Notes: generated by a model from the sequence alone, not told the origin. Numbered from the stretch's first letter, positions 53,969 through 62,796 are shown. The stretch is DNA of 64,000 nt from Actinophytocola sp036402745 (GCF_036402745.1 NZ_DASWSJ010000078.1:1-64000); one strand, 5' to 3'. Numbers and translations: made by a program.

Positions 53969-54925
53969 GTGGCCGTACTGGACCAGGGAGTGGCCCAGCC
54001 AGGACCTGCCCGGCGAGACCCGGCCCGGCACGACGGGGTCCGGAATGACGCCGCCTGGCGGGACCGGCGGATCAACGAGCCCACGGTACCGATGCAGCAC
54101 CCGGGTCGGCATCTCGAAGCCACGTCGGTCAACGGCCTGGTCAGCGACCGGGTGTCGCCCGAGGCGGCCGAGGACGCCACGAGCCTCGTCGAGCTGCACG
54201 AGACCATCGCCTCCCTGCTGGCTTCCCGCGGCGAGTGGCGCCAGGCCTACGAGCACCTGCGCCACGCGTTCGACATCGCCACCGCGGACAAGACCATGCC
54301 GCCGCAGGTACCCCAGCAGTTCCGCCTGGAGGTCGCCCGGCTGCGCCGCGAGCACGCCGAGGCCCGCGAGCAGAGCATCCGCGACGCGCTCACCGCCAGC
54401 TACAACCGCCGCTACCTCGACCAGCGCCTGGTGGAGGTCCTCGCCGAGCAGCGCGGCGGCGGGTCCGACGGCATCGCCGTGGCCCTCGTCGACCTCGACT
54501 GGTTCAAGAGCGTCAACGACACCTTCGGCCACCTCGTGGGCGACCGGGTGCTCCAGCAGGTCGTCGAGCTGCTGCAGATCGGGCTGCCGGAGGGCGGGTT
54601 CTGCGCCCGCTACGGCGGCGAGGAGTTCGTGCTCCTGCTCCCCGGTGTCGACGGCGGCACCGCCACCACGGTGGCCGAGGCAGCCCGGGCACGCATCGAG
54701 GCATACCCGTGGTCCCAGCTCGTGCTGGGTCTGCGCATCACGGTGAGCATCGGCGTGGCACACCAGCCCGTCACCGGTGGGCGCGCGCTCACCAACCCTG
54801 AGCAGCAGCTCCGCAGTGCGGACGGACTGCTCTACACGGCCAAGCAATCGGGCCGCAACGCCGTCGCCTACCGTGTGGGCGGAGAGGTCCGGTTGTCCGG
54901 AGCCCCGGTCCGACGGCCACGCTGA
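53969..54925 (+). CDS. GGDEF-domain diguanylate cyclase
   Basis: A 318-residue cytosolic protein. About residues 65-130 form a helical TPR-like region (HETIASLLASRGEWRQAYEHLRHAFDIA). The GGDEF domain (145-300) starts with DALTASYNRRYLDQRL, has the metal Asp in VDLDWFKSVNDTFGH and an intact active loop YGGEEF, so it should make c-di-GMP from GTP. The inhibitory RxxD site is absent, suggesting no product feedback. The GTG start at 53969 follows GGGAGG by eight bases; an earlier in-frame start lacks support. Confidence 0.9.
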   Translation: MAVLDQGVAQPGPARRDPARHDGVRNDAAWRDRRINEPTVPMQHPGRHLEATSVNGLVSDRVSPEAAEDATSLVELHETIASLLASRGEWRQAYEHLRHAFDIATADKTMPPQVPQQFRLEVARLRREHAEAREQSIRDALTASYNRRYLDQRLVEVLAEQRGGGSDGIAVALVDLDWFKSVNDTFGHLVGDRVLQQVVELLQIGLPEGGFCARYGGEEFVLLLPGVDGGTATTVAEAARARIEAYPWSQLVLGLRITVSIGVAHQPVTGGRALTNPEQQLRSADGLLYTAKQSGRNAVAYRVGGEVRLSGAPVRRPR

Positions 54926-54972
54926 CGAAACCACTCGGCGGCAGTTCGATAACGTTTGGATCGTGGGTCCGA

Positions 54973-54988
54973 TAGCCCAATCGGGCTA
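54973..54988. other. short hairpin after the GGDEF gene
   Basis: TAGCCC and GGGCTA flank AATC, 48 bases after the stop. It has no T run. The rest of the 258-base spacer before the LCP gene has a possible TACTAT -10 at 55062-55067 and the tandem repeat listed next. Confidence 0.4.
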
Positions 54989-55151
54989 GTGGCGTGGCCC
55001 CAACTGCGCACGGAAAGTGGCCAAAAACGGATCGGCAGTCGTCACGGGTGCCATCCATCCGTACTATCTGGGCGCGGAACGACACTGTGAGTCGGCAATC
55101 AAGCGCTGACTACAACGTCTTGGTTAAGAAAGCGGCACGACCCGTGCCGTA

Positions 55152-55171
55152 GCGCGAGTTGGCGCGAGTTG
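55152..55171. repeat. tandem 10-bp repeat before LCP gene
   Basis: GCGCGAGTTG occurs twice in direct tandem, immediately before the GAAGGAG ribosome site of the LCP gene. It lies in the presumed 5' leader. Confidence 0.6.
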
Positions 55172-55183
55172 GAAGGAGACCGG

Positions 55184-58100
55184 GTGCCCGACGATGAACG
55201 GCCAGGCGGCACCCACTCCTCCGCCGATGATTCGAACAGCTATGGCCGGCGACACCGCCGGGCCGAGGAGCCGTCCGAGCAGCCGCGCCGGCGTCGCCGG
55301 TCGATGGAGGACGCGCCGGGTGGGCTGAGCGTCGCCGACCTCGTCCAGCGCCACACCGGCTCCCGGCCGGACCTCACCCCCGTGTCGCCGCCGCCCCCCG
55401 CCGAGCCGCGCGGGCGCCGCACCACCCCGCCCGCCGCGCAGCCGCGGCGTCGCCCCGCCGAGGGCCAGCCGAACGGCCGCCCGAACGGCCACCGCCCCGG
55501 CGAGCCCGCCACCCCGCAGTGGCCCGACCAGCCGCGCGGCCGCCGCGCCGACGCGCCCGGTCACCGCGCCGCCGCGGACCCGCACACCAGCCACGCCTTC
55601 CCCGAAGACCGCGCCGGCCACACCGCGACACCGGGCCACGGCGGGTTCCCCGAGGACCCGGGCGCGCACGCCTCCGGCCGCCGCGCCCTCCCGGACGATC
55701 GCCCCTCGGGCCGGCGCGCCCTGCCGGACGACCCCGCGGTCAGCGGCCGGCGGGCCCTGCCCGACACCCCCGCACCCGGCCGCCGCGCGCTGCCCGACGA
55801 GCCCGGCCGCGCCACCAGCCACCGCGCGTTCCCCGACGACCCGGCCGCCGGCCGGCGCGCCCTGCCGGACACACCCGGCCAGGCCAGCGCCCACCGGGCC
55901 TACCCCGACGCACCCGGCCAGACCAGCGGCCGCCAGGCCTACCCGGACGACGCACCCGGCCAGATCTCGGGCCGCCGGGCTGTCCCGGAGGCACCCGGCC
56001 AGGGCAGCGGCCGACGGGCCTTTCCCGAGGAGTCCGGCCGTCGCGCGCTCCCGGAGGCACCCGGCCAGACCAGCGCCCACCGCGCCTTCCCCGACGACCC
56101 GGGTCACGCTCCCGGCCACGCCTCGGGTCGCCGCGCCCTCCAGGACGGTCCGCCCGCGCAGGCCAACGGCCGCCGCGCGGTCCCCGACGCACCCGGTCAG
56201 GCCAGCGTCCGGCGCGCCTTCCCCGAGGACCCCGCGGGCCGCCCGCCCGCCCCGGGTCCCGCCGGGTTCCCCGAGGACCCGGCCGCTCCGGGCCAGGCCA
56301 GCGGGCGCCGGCCGGTCCCGCAGCCCAACGGCAGACAGGCCCCGCCGAGCCGGCAACCGTCCGGTCCGCTGCCCGCGGGCCGGGAGTCGGCCCCCGGCGC
56401 CCGCCCGGGTAACGGTCATCCGGTCGGACCCCCGGCCGCCCCCCTGCCCGGCGACCCCGCCGGCCTGCCGAACGGCCGCCACCCCTCGGGGCCGCTGCCG
56501 CGCAACGGCCGGCCCGAGCCGGGCCAGGCCAGTCGGCATCCCTCGGTCCCGATCCCCGACGACCGGCCGTCGAACCCGGGCCGCCCCGGCGCGGTCCCCA
56601 TCGCCGACGACGCGGCCATCCCGCCCGGACAGCGCAACCCCGGCTCGAAGCCGGCGATGAACCCGGCCGTCCCGCTGCCCCCGCCGCGCCGTCCCGAAGA
56701 GGACGCCATCTCGATGACCACCGAGATGGAGGCCATCGGCGAGGACGTGCAGAAGCGCCGCACCATCGACCACACGCTCGCCCGCTTCTCCGCGGTGCAC
56801 GACGAGCTGCAGGCCGAGGAACGCGAGCGCAAGTCCAAGCGCCGCAAGCTCATGCCGTGGCAGCAGACCGACGACGAGCTGGACCGGCTCGACGAGATGG
56901 TCGGCATGCAGACCATCGCCGTGCCGCAGGCCGCGCCGGGCCCCGAGCCGGAGCTCGCGGAAATCATGGCCCCTGCCGGCGCCACCCGGCTGCAGGAGAA
57001 GAAGTCGCGCCGGCGCACCCGGTCCACGCTCGCCGTACGGGTGCTCGCCGCGGTCGCCGCCATCCTCGTGTTCGTCGCCACCGGCATCGCCTGGGGCTTC
57101 AAGAGCTGGGTCGACGCCAGCTCGCAGCAGGTCGACGCGCTCGACCCCAACTCCGCGGCCATCCAGGACGCCGCCAAGCAGCGGGGGGACGAGAACTTCC
57201 TGCTCGTCGGGTCCGACACCCGCGCGGGTGCGGCCGCCGAGGAGGGTGTGGGCAACGCGAACGAGATCGTCGGCGCCCGCTCGGACACCGTGATGATCGC
57301 GCACATCCCGGCCAACCGGCAGCGGGTCGTCGTCGTGTCCTTTCCGCGCGACCTCGAGGTCACCCGGCCGGCGTGCGAGGGCTGGGACCCCAAGACCGGC
57401 GACTACACCGGGCACCAGAAACCGGCCGCGGAGCAGGTGAAGCTCAACACCGCCTACCAGGTCGGCGGCCCGAAGTGCGTCACCAAGCTCGTGCAGGAGC
57501 TGTCCGGGCTCGCGATCAACCACTTCGTCGGCATCGACTTCCACGGCTTCAAGGACATGGTCGACGCGGTGCGCGGCGTGCAGGTGTGCGTCGAGCGGCC
57601 GCTGAAGGACGACGTCCTCGGCACGGTCGTGCCGCAGGCGGGCAAGAACGTCACGCTCACCGGCAACCAGGCACTCAACTTCGTGCGTGCCAGGCACGTG
57701 CAGGGCGACCTCACCTCCGACTACGGCCGGATCAAGCGCCAGCAGCGGTTCCTGTCCTCGTTGCTGCGCAAGGCGATGTCGACCGAGGTGCTGCTGGATC
57801 CGGGCAAGCTCACCGGTTTCGTCAACGCGTTCTCCAAGTCGACCTTCGGCGACAACATCGGCGTGGACCAGCTGATGGTGCTCGGCCAGTCGATGCAGGG
57901 CATCGAGGCCGGCCGGGTCACGTTCATCACCGTGCCCACCGTCGGCGAGGCCAACGCGAACGGCAACGAGGACCTGGTGGTGGAGGACAACAACGCGTTG
58001 TTCACCGCGATCCGCGAAGACAGCCCGCTGCCCGGCGAGGCGCCGGCGAAGCAGGTGCAGGCGGGACTGCGGCAGCAACCGGTCGACCCCAGCACGGTCA

Positions 58101-58450
58101 AGCTCCAGGTCCTCAACGGCGGCAACCCGACCGGGGGCATCGCCGGTGACACCGCACGCGCGCTCGGCGACCTTGGCTTCAAGATCGTCTGGGTGGACGC
58201 TGCGCCGGAGAAGGTGGACCACACGATCATCAAGTACGCCAAGGAAGGCGCGGCCGCGGCGGGCACCGTGAAGGCCGCCGTGCCGGGCGCGGAGCTGGTC
58301 GAGGACCCGTCGATGGGCAACGCGGTGCAGCTGGTCATCGGCCCTGGTTTCGACGGGAAGGTGGTCGCGCCCAAGGGTGGCGCCGCGCCACCGCCGAAGC
58401 TGCCGAAGAACCTGTCGACGATCAACGCGGGCGACGTCTCCTGCGCGTGA
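55184..58450 (+). CDS. LytR-CpsA-Psr (LCP) family protein with long cytoplasmic repeat array
   Basis: A 1088-residue wall-polymer ligase-like protein. Residues 1-600 are predicted cytoplasmic and disordered. About 139-406 is an array of roughly 18 copies of a 12-18-residue unit, core GRRA(L/F/V/Y)P(D/E)xPG. One membrane helix (about 617-640) precedes the external LCP catalytic domain (669-845: LLVGSDTRAG, RSDTVMIAHI, SFPRDLEV, RARHVQGDL), which attaches arabinogalactan-type or teichoic polymers to peptidoglycan. A LytR_C domain (971-1059: VKLQVLNGG) follows. Usual LCP proteins are 350-550 residues. GTG start with GGAAGGAG five bases upstream. Confidence 0.93.
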   Translation: MPDDERPGGTHSSADDSNSYGRRHRRAEEPSEQPRRRRRSMEDAPGGLSVADLVQRHTGSRPDLTPVSPPPPAEPRGRRTTPPAAQPRRRPAEGQPNGRPNGHRPGEPATPQWPDQPRGRRADAPGHRAAADPHTSHAFPEDRAGHTATPGHGGFPEDPGAHASGRRALPDDRPSGRRALPDDPAVSGRRALPDTPAPGRRALPDEPGRATSHRAFPDDPAAGRRALPDTPGQASAHRAYPDAPGQTSGRQAYPDDAPGQISGRRAVPEAPGQGSGRRAFPEESGRRALPEAPGQTSAHRAFPDDPGHAPGHASGRRALQDGPPAQANGRRAVPDAPGQASVRRAFPEDPAGRPPAPGPAGFPEDPAAPGQASGRRPVPQPNGRQAPPSRQPSGPLPAGRESAPGARPGNGHPVGPPAAPLPGDPAGLPNGRHPSGPLPRNGRPEPGQASRHPSVPIPDDRPSNPGRPGAVPIADDAAIPPGQRNPGSKPAMNPAVPLPPPRRPEEDAISMTTEMEAIGEDVQKRRTIDHTLARFSAVHDELQAEERERKSKRRKLMPWQQTDDELDRLDEMVGMQTIAVPQAAPGPEPELAEIMAPAGATRLQEKKSRRRTRSTLAVRVLAAVAAILVFVATGIAWGFKSWVDASSQQVDALDPNSAAIQDAAKQRGDENFLLVGSDTRAGAAAEEGVGNANEIVGARSDTVMIAHIPANRQRVVVVSFPRDLEVTRPACEGWDPKTGDYTGHQKPAAEQVKLNTAYQVGGPKCVTKLVQELSGLAINHFVGIDFHGFKDMVDAVRGVQVCVERPLKDDVLGTVVPQAGKNVTLTGNQALNFVRARHVQGDLTSDYGRIKRQQRFLSSLLRKAMSTEVLLDPGKLTGFVNAFSKSTFGDNIGVDQLMVLGQSMQGIEAGRVTFITVPTVGEANANGNEDLVVEDNNALFTAIREDSPLPGEAPAKQVQAGLRQQPVDPSTVKLQVLNGGNPTGGIAGDTARALGDLGFKIVWVDAAPEKVDHTIIKYAKEGAAAAGTVKAAVPGAELVEDPSMGNAVQLVIGPGFDGKVVAPKGGAAPPPKLPKNLSTINAGDVSCA

Positions 58451-58473
58451 CCAGGCATCAATTGTGGCCTTGG

Positions 58474-58495
58474 GTTCACCCCGGATTCACTTATC
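58474..58495 (+). promoter_or_regulatory. PHO-box-like direct repeats upstream of phoU
   Basis: GTTCACCCCGG is followed at once by ATTCACTTATC, two 11-base units in the register of actinobacterial PhoP sites (GTTCAYYYRSS-like). A TAGGCT hexamer (58523-58528) lies 6 bases before the ATG, so the phoU message is probably leaderless. Confidence 0.65.
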
Positions 58496-58534
58496 GATGC
58501 GGTGCGTGAACGGCGGCGCCCGTAGGCTTGCGCC

Positions 58535-59200
58535 ATGCGTGAGGCCTACCAAGTCGAACTCGGTCAGCTCGCCGACGAGCTCGCCGGCATGTGCTCGATG
58601 GTCGCGACGGCGATGGAGCTCGCCACGCGATCGCTGCTCGACGCGGACCTCGGCCTGGCCGAACAGGTCATCGGCGACGACGCGAAGGTCGACGACGCAC
58701 GGTCGGCGTGCGAGGAGCACGCGTACGCGCTGCTGGCCCTGCAGGCGCCGGTGGCCACGGATCTTCGCAGTGTGCTCGCCGCCATCCACGCGGCCGAGAG
58801 CCTCGAGCGGATGGGCGACCTGGCGCTGCACGTGGCCAAGGCGGCGCGGCGGCGGCACCCGCAGCCGGTGCTGCCCGAGCAGGTGCGCCCGTACTTCGCG
58901 GAGATGGGCCGGGTCGCGGTCGAGCTGGCCCGCGAGGCCGAGCAGGTCATCCTCAGCAAGGACGTCCAGCAGGCCCACTCCCTCGAGCAGGCCGACGACG
59001 AGATGGACGACCTCCACCGCCACCTGTTCTCGGTGATCATGGACCGCGACTGGCCGCACGGCGTCGCCGCCGCGGTGGACGTCACGCTGCTGGGCCGGTT
59101 CTACGAGCGCTTCGCCGACCACGCGGTCTCCGTGGCGAAGCGAGTGGTCTTCGTGGTGACGGGCCGCATGCCCGGCGCAAGCCACGACGAGGTCGTCTGA
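58535..59200 (+). CDS. phoU: phosphate-transport regulator PhoU
   Basis: A 221-residue all-helical protein of two similar three-helix bundles. The metal-cluster-type motifs are visible in both halves (DDAKVDDARSACEEHA; EQADDEMDDLHRHLF), and EAYQVELGQLADELAGMCSMVATAM is the usual opening. The helix FYERFADHAVSVAKRVVFVVTG is diagnostic. PhoU links the Pst transporter to the PhoR kinase and dampens phosphate signalling. It stands alone between the LCP gene and the ESX genes. Confidence 0.94.
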   Translation: MREAYQVELGQLADELAGMCSMVATAMELATRSLLDADLGLAEQVIGDDAKVDDARSACEEHAYALLALQAPVATDLRSVLAAIHAAESLERMGDLALHVAKAARRRHPQPVLPEQVRPYFAEMGRVAVELAREAEQVILSKDVQQAHSLEQADDEMDDLHRHLFSVIMDRDWPHGVAAAVDVTLLGRFYERFADHAVSVAKRVVFVVTGRMPGASHDEVV

Positions 59201-59256
59201 CTGTCGTTGGTCCTGACGGCCCGCGCCACCCACCACCCGATCGTCTGACCCCGCCG

Positions 59257-60051
59257 CTACCGGCGGGGGGCGACCGACTCGATCATCTCGCCCAGCTGGT
59301 GGGTCAGGCGGGTCGAGTCGGCCGGGGAGATCGTGCTGCGGATCGAGCCGTCCTCGGCCGGCGGGTGGGACAGGTTCAGGTAGCGGCCCGCGTCGGTGTC
59401 GAGCCACATCAGGCCGCCCGCACGGGTCTCGCGGCCAGACGACCGGTCGCGGCCGCTCACCGCGAAGAAGCCCGTACCCGTGCGCGGTCGCGCGAGGTAG
59501 CTCTCCGCGATCCGCAACTGCTGGTCCGACGAGCCCCGCAGGGACCGCACCGGGCCGAACAGGTTCTGCTGCTCCTCGTCGCCGCGGCGGTGCCGGCCCG
59601 TGGGCTGGCCCTGGCTGGTGATCGTGACCGACTGACCCGGGCCCGCCTGCGCCTTGGGCAGCAGGCCCACCAGGGTGAGCGCGAGCGAGGTCGGGCGGAT
59701 CAGCTCGAAGCGCAGGCTCTGCGCCTCCTTGACCGCCAGCACGCCGGTGTCCCCGGTGGCCGACGCCCGCGCGTAGATCTCCTTGTCCTTCGCCACCGTG
59801 CCCATCACGGCGATCGCGATCACGTGGTCCGACAGCGTCCGCATCGCGAGCTCGAGCTCGGGGTCAACCGTGCCGTCGTGGATCAGGCCCCGCCTGGCCA
59901 GGTCGAGGAACACCGCGCGGGCGATGCGCACCCGGTCCTCCTGCAGCTGGCCCACGCTCGGGATCTCGAACGGGAACAGCCGGATGTTCACTCCGAGCAG
60001 CTGCGCCACGATGTCCGCGGCGGCCAGCGAGAGCGAGAACGACCGCGCCAT
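59257..60051 (-). CDS. espG: ESX secretion-associated protein EspG
   Basis: A 264-residue cytosolic chaperone of the EspG family, which in mycobacteria binds the PPE partner of PE-PPE dimers and delivers it to the ESX machine. Family pattern seen: start FSLSLAAADIVAQLLGVNIRLFPFEIP, then VFLDLARRGLIHDGTVDPEL and VAIAVMGT-like central strands, then GRYLNLSH. The ATG overlaps the stop of the upstream PPE-like gene (TGATG), so chaperone and client are translationally coupled. GTG at 60054 is the alternative start. Confidence 0.9.
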   Translation of the reverse strand: MARSFSLSLAAADIVAQLLGVNIRLFPFEIPSVGQLQEDRVRIARAVFLDLARRGLIHDGTVDPELELAMRTLSDHVIAIAVMGTVAKDKEIYARASATGDTGVLAVKEAQSLRFELIRPTSLALTLVGLLPKAQAGPGQSVTITSQGQPTGRHRRGDEEQQNLFGPVRSLRGSSDQQLRIAESYLARPRTGTGFFAVSGRDRSSGRETRAGGLMWLDTDAGRYLNLSHPPAEDGSIRSTISPADSTRLTHQLGEMIESVAPRR

Positions 60052-61676
60052 CACTCACCGATCACGGGCGGAGCCGTCATCTGGTCGGTGCCGAACACCG
60101 CGTCCGGGTCGCCCTCGACCAGGAACGACGGCCGCTGGTGCTCCTCGTCCTCCGACCCCTCGCCGCGCTGGCCGCCCATGCCACCCATGCCGCCGGCACC
60201 CCGACCGCCCGCCGCGCCGCCACGCATCGCCGCGCTCTCCGCCGCGAGCGCACCGGTGCCGCCGGCGCCCATGCCGCCGGCCGGCCCCATGCCGCCGCGA
60301 CCGCCCACGCCGCTGCCCCCGGCGCCGCTACCGCCGCCGTAGCCGCCGGAGCCACCGCCCGAGCCGAACCCGGAGCCGCCCGGCCCGAACCCGCGCCCGC
60401 CGCCGAAGCCGCGGCCACCGCGCTCCAGGTCACTCGCCCCCGGCATGCCGCCCATGCCGATCGGCATCGGCGCGCCACCGGGGATGTTCGAGCTGCCGCC
60501 GGGGCCCTGGCCGCCACCACCAGGGCCGGAGCCGGGTGGCGGCGGGAACGAGCCGCCCGGGAAGTCGCCGCCGCCGCTGGGGTTCGTGCCGCCGGGACCG
60601 CCCGGGATGGGCACGTTCGGGTTGCCCCCGGTGCCGCTCCCGTTCCCGTTGCCGCCGCCCGGCACGTTGCCGTCCGGGTTGCCCGGCGGCGGGTTCGTGA
60701 TCTGCGGGTTGTTCGGGTTGTTGGTGGTGCCCGGGTTCCGCGTCTGGTTGATGGTGCCGTTCGTCCCGTTGGGGTTGAGGTTCTGGTTGCGCTCCAGCGA
60801 GCTGATCCGGTCGATGCCGATGGGGTTGATCTTGCCGCTCCCGCCGCCCATCTGCGGCGGCGGCGCGAACGCGGGCATCGTGCTGGCCGTAGCGAGGTTG
60901 CTGTCGTAGGTGGTGACCACGCGCGCGGCCTGCTCGTGAGCGTTCTGCTGCGCGTTGTACTGCACCATGTAGTTGGCGTACTTGGTCGCCGCCAGCATCG
61001 GGTTGGTGGTGGACTGCAGGTCCCGGTTCGCCGCGGCCACGTCGAACTGGACCGGCTCGGGCATCGCGCGGCGGGCCTCGGCCAGCGCGGCGGCCTGGAT
61101 GTTGGTCTGGGTGCCGGCGAGCTGCGCGCTCTGGCCGGCGCCGCCCACCCAGTTGCCGACGTCGGCCATGAACGTGCGCGCCGCGTTGCCGGCGGTGCCC
61201 TGCCACTCGGACTCGCTCTTGTTGATGGCCGTCGCGACGCCGGTCTGGAAGCGGGTCATCGCGTTGCCCGCCTCGATCCAGGTGTCGCCCATCTCGCCGA
61301 CGCCGTCCGGGTTGACGCCGTCGGTGACCATGGTCTTGAGCTCGGGATGCGGGTTGGCCATGTAGTTGGAGCACATCATCATCGGCGGCTGCCGGGTGTC
61401 CACACCCTGCGCGAGCTCGGTGGCCTGCGCGTTGAGCTCCTGGTTGTAGGCCTGGTTGACCCGGCCCTCCCGGGTGAACTTCGCGATCAGCTGCTCGAGC
61501 CAGTTCCCGCCGGCCTCCTCGGCGTCGGCGTTCTGCTCGGCGTTCTGCTGGACCTCGTCGCCGGTGTCGGAGGTCTCGCCACGGTCGATGTAGTAGCGGC
61601 TGTTCGGGTCACGGGTCGGGTCGTAGTGCCCGTCCGAGCCGTGGTCCGACGGGTGGGTCAGGCTTCGCCGTGTCAT
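60051..61676 (-). CDS. PPE-like WXG protein with Gly-rich tail, probable ESX substrate
   Basis: A 541-residue protein. About residues 120-275 are helical with a W-x-G turn (SEWQGTAGNAARTFM), the PPE/EspB-like fold. Residues 290-500 are Asn/Pro then Gly/Met-rich low complexity. The last 27 residues (RPSFLVEGDPDAVFGTDQ) are ordered-looking and acidic. It lacks the PPE motif itself and a neighbouring PE gene, yet is coupled to espG. The N-terminal 100 residues are charged and Gln/Asn-rich. No Sec signal; export by the ESX system is inferred. Confidence 0.82.
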   Translation of the reverse strand: MTRRSLTHPSDHGSDGHYDPTRDPNSRYYIDRGETSDTGDEVQQNAEQNADAEEAGGNWLEQLIAKFTREGRVNQAYNQELNAQATELAQGVDTRQPPMMMCSNYMANPHPELKTMVTDGVNPDGVGEMGDTWIEAGNAMTRFQTGVATAINKSESEWQGTAGNAARTFMADVGNWVGGAGQSAQLAGTQTNIQAAALAEARRAMPEPVQFDVAAANRDLQSTTNPMLAATKYANYMVQYNAQQNAHEQAARVVTTYDSNLATASTMPAFAPPPQMGGGSGKINPIGIDRISSLERNQNLNPNGTNGTINQTRNPGTTNNPNNPQITNPPPGNPDGNVPGGGNGNGSGTGGNPNVPIPGGPGGTNPSGGGDFPGGSFPPPPGSGPGGGGQGPGGSSNIPGGAPMPIGMGGMPGASDLERGGRGFGGGRGFGPGGSGFGSGGGSGGYGGGSGAGGSGVGGRGGMGPAGGMGAGGTGALAAESAAMRGGAAGGRGAGGMGGMGGQRGEGSEDEEHQRPSFLVEGDPDAVFGTDQMTAPPVIGE

Positions 61677-61696
61677 CGCGTGCTACTCCCGGTACC

Positions 61697-62266
61697 TCAG
61701 GGCAGTTTCGGTTCGACGAGTCGTGCGGCCTGGTTGGCGACCGCACAGCCGCGGGTCATGTCTCCATTGGCCACGCCGGAGACATCCACCCTGGACGTTT
61801 CAGAGACCGCAAGGGCGATCGAGCAGGTGCTCACGCCGCCGGTGTACTGCACGGCGTCGTGCGAGCCGATGGTCAACGGCTGGGCGCCGCTCTTCGACTG
61901 CACGTCGGCGAGACCGAGGTCGTCGAAGATCGAGACACCGACCGTGTGGCTGCCGGAGGCCTGCCACATGCACACCCGCGCGGAGCCGATCGTGTCCTCC
62001 TGGCCCGGCCCGAGCTGCAGGCCGGCCTGCTCCTGCTGGGTGAGCAGGTCACAGGGCTGCAGCGGCTGGGTGCCGTCGCCACCGCCGGCCCCGGTGCTCG
62101 ACTGGGTCGGGTCGGTCGGCTCGGCGCCGTCAGTGGGGATCGACGGTGCGCTCGTGTTCTGACCCTGGGGAGTGGGCGTGGCGTCGCCGGGAGTCTTCTC
62201 CGAGCAGCCGACGAGCCCCGCCAACAGCACGGCCATCACCGGGACGAGCAGAACCGAACGCCTCAC
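61697..62266 (-). CDS. DUF3558-type lipoprotein
   Basis: A 189-residue lipoprotein with a hydrophobic signal and lipobox LVGC (Cys21), a Thr/Ser/Pro/Gly linker and a DUF3558-like domain: PLQPCDLLTQQEQAGL, then VCMWQASGSHTVGVSIFDD, then GDMTRGCAVANQAARLVEPKL. Its cysteines probably form disulphides outside the cell. DUF3558 proteins are common in mycolata and Pseudonocardiaceae, with unknown role. It lies 11 bases after the upstream gene and 20 before the PPE-like gene on the same strand. Confidence 0.87.
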   Translation of the reverse strand: MRRSVLLVPVMAVLLAGLVGCSEKTPGDATPTPQGQNTSAPSIPTDGAEPTDPTQSSTGAGGGDGTQPLQPCDLLTQQEQAGLQLGPGQEDTIGSARVCMWQASGSHTVGVSIFDDLGLADVQSKSGAQPLTIGSHDAVQYTGGVSTCSIALAVSETSRVDVSGVANGDMTRGCAVANQAARLVEPKLP

Positions 62267-62278
62267 TGTGTGCCTTTC

Positions 62279-62683
62279 TCACGCCTGTCCGTATCGGGTG
62301 GCGATGCCGGTGTCCGTGCCCTTGTAGTTCGCCATCGCGTCGTTGATGCCCTTCTCGGCATCGTTGAGCGACAGGCGGAACTGGCGCAGCATCGTGATGA
62401 AGCCCTGCTGGTCGTCGGCCACCTGTTTCAGGTACGGCTTCATGGTGGCGGCACCGTGGCTGGACCCGAGCGGCGCCTCCTGCTGCAGCACGTTCAGCCG
62501 GAAGTCCTGGGAGTCGATCCAGTCGCGCATCTCCGTGATGGCCTGCAGTAATGCCTGGCCACCGCGCTCGCTGACCGCGAACGACCCCTCCGAAGCAGCT
62601 TTGGCGAAGCTCCTGGCCCCGGCCACGATCCCCGTGACCGCGGCGTGCATTGCGGCTCCGCCCCCGCCTCCCGCGTCGAGCAT
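62279..62683 (-). CDS. small ESX-like helical protein
   Basis: A 134-residue protein with a Gly-rich start (LDAGGGGGAAMH), then three predicted helices. The Trp turn is DWIDSQDFR, without WXG. The last helix is QGFITMLRQFRLSLNDAEKGINDAMANYK. Size and helical make-up fit a WXG100/EspC-type secreted protein. It is the first gene of the unit leading to the lipoprotein, the PPE-like protein and espG. The ATG at 62683 was chosen; an internal ATG at 62650 or an upstream GTG is possible since no strong ribosome site is seen. Confidence 0.68.
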   Translation of the reverse strand: MLDAGGGGGAAMHAAVTGIVAGARSFAKAASEGSFAVSERGGQALLQAITEMRDWIDSQDFRLNVLQQEAPLGSSHGAATMKPYLKQVADDQQGFITMLRQFRLSLNDAEKGINDAMANYKGTDTGIATRYGQA

Positions 62684-62717
62684 GATTTCGGCCCCTGTTC
62701 TTACCGCCCACACCTCA

Positions 62718-62751
62718 CCCGCACGGTACCAATGGGCATCCGTGCGGGACC
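62718..62751. promoter_or_regulatory. inverted repeat with eccE half-site
   Basis: Arms CCCGCACGG and CCGTGCGGG with 13 bases between. The right arm extends to CCGTGCGGGACC, identical to half of the palindrome upstream of eccE. The near end is 34 bases from the ATG at 62683, and a TAAGAA hexamer (complement strand) lies between. Confidence 0.6.
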
Positions 62752-62796
62752 TCATTGTGACGCAAGTTGGACCATGTGGGTTCCCACTTGTGAACG

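Noticed and set aside
54973..54988. Hairpin considered as part of a tRNA gene
   Set aside because: No acceptor stem, T-loop GGTTCGA or anticodon arm can be built around it.
55134..55149. GGCAC/GTGCC inverted repeat before the LCP gene considered as an operator
   Set aside because: Five-base arms in GC-rich DNA are expected by chance and no second copy was found.
55124..58222. Open frame of 1032 codons on the minus strand opposite the LCP gene
   Set aside because: It mirrors a high-GC gene with repeats. Its product is Arg/Gly/Ala/Val low complexity, there is no ribosome site, and the plus-strand gene has clear LCP domains.
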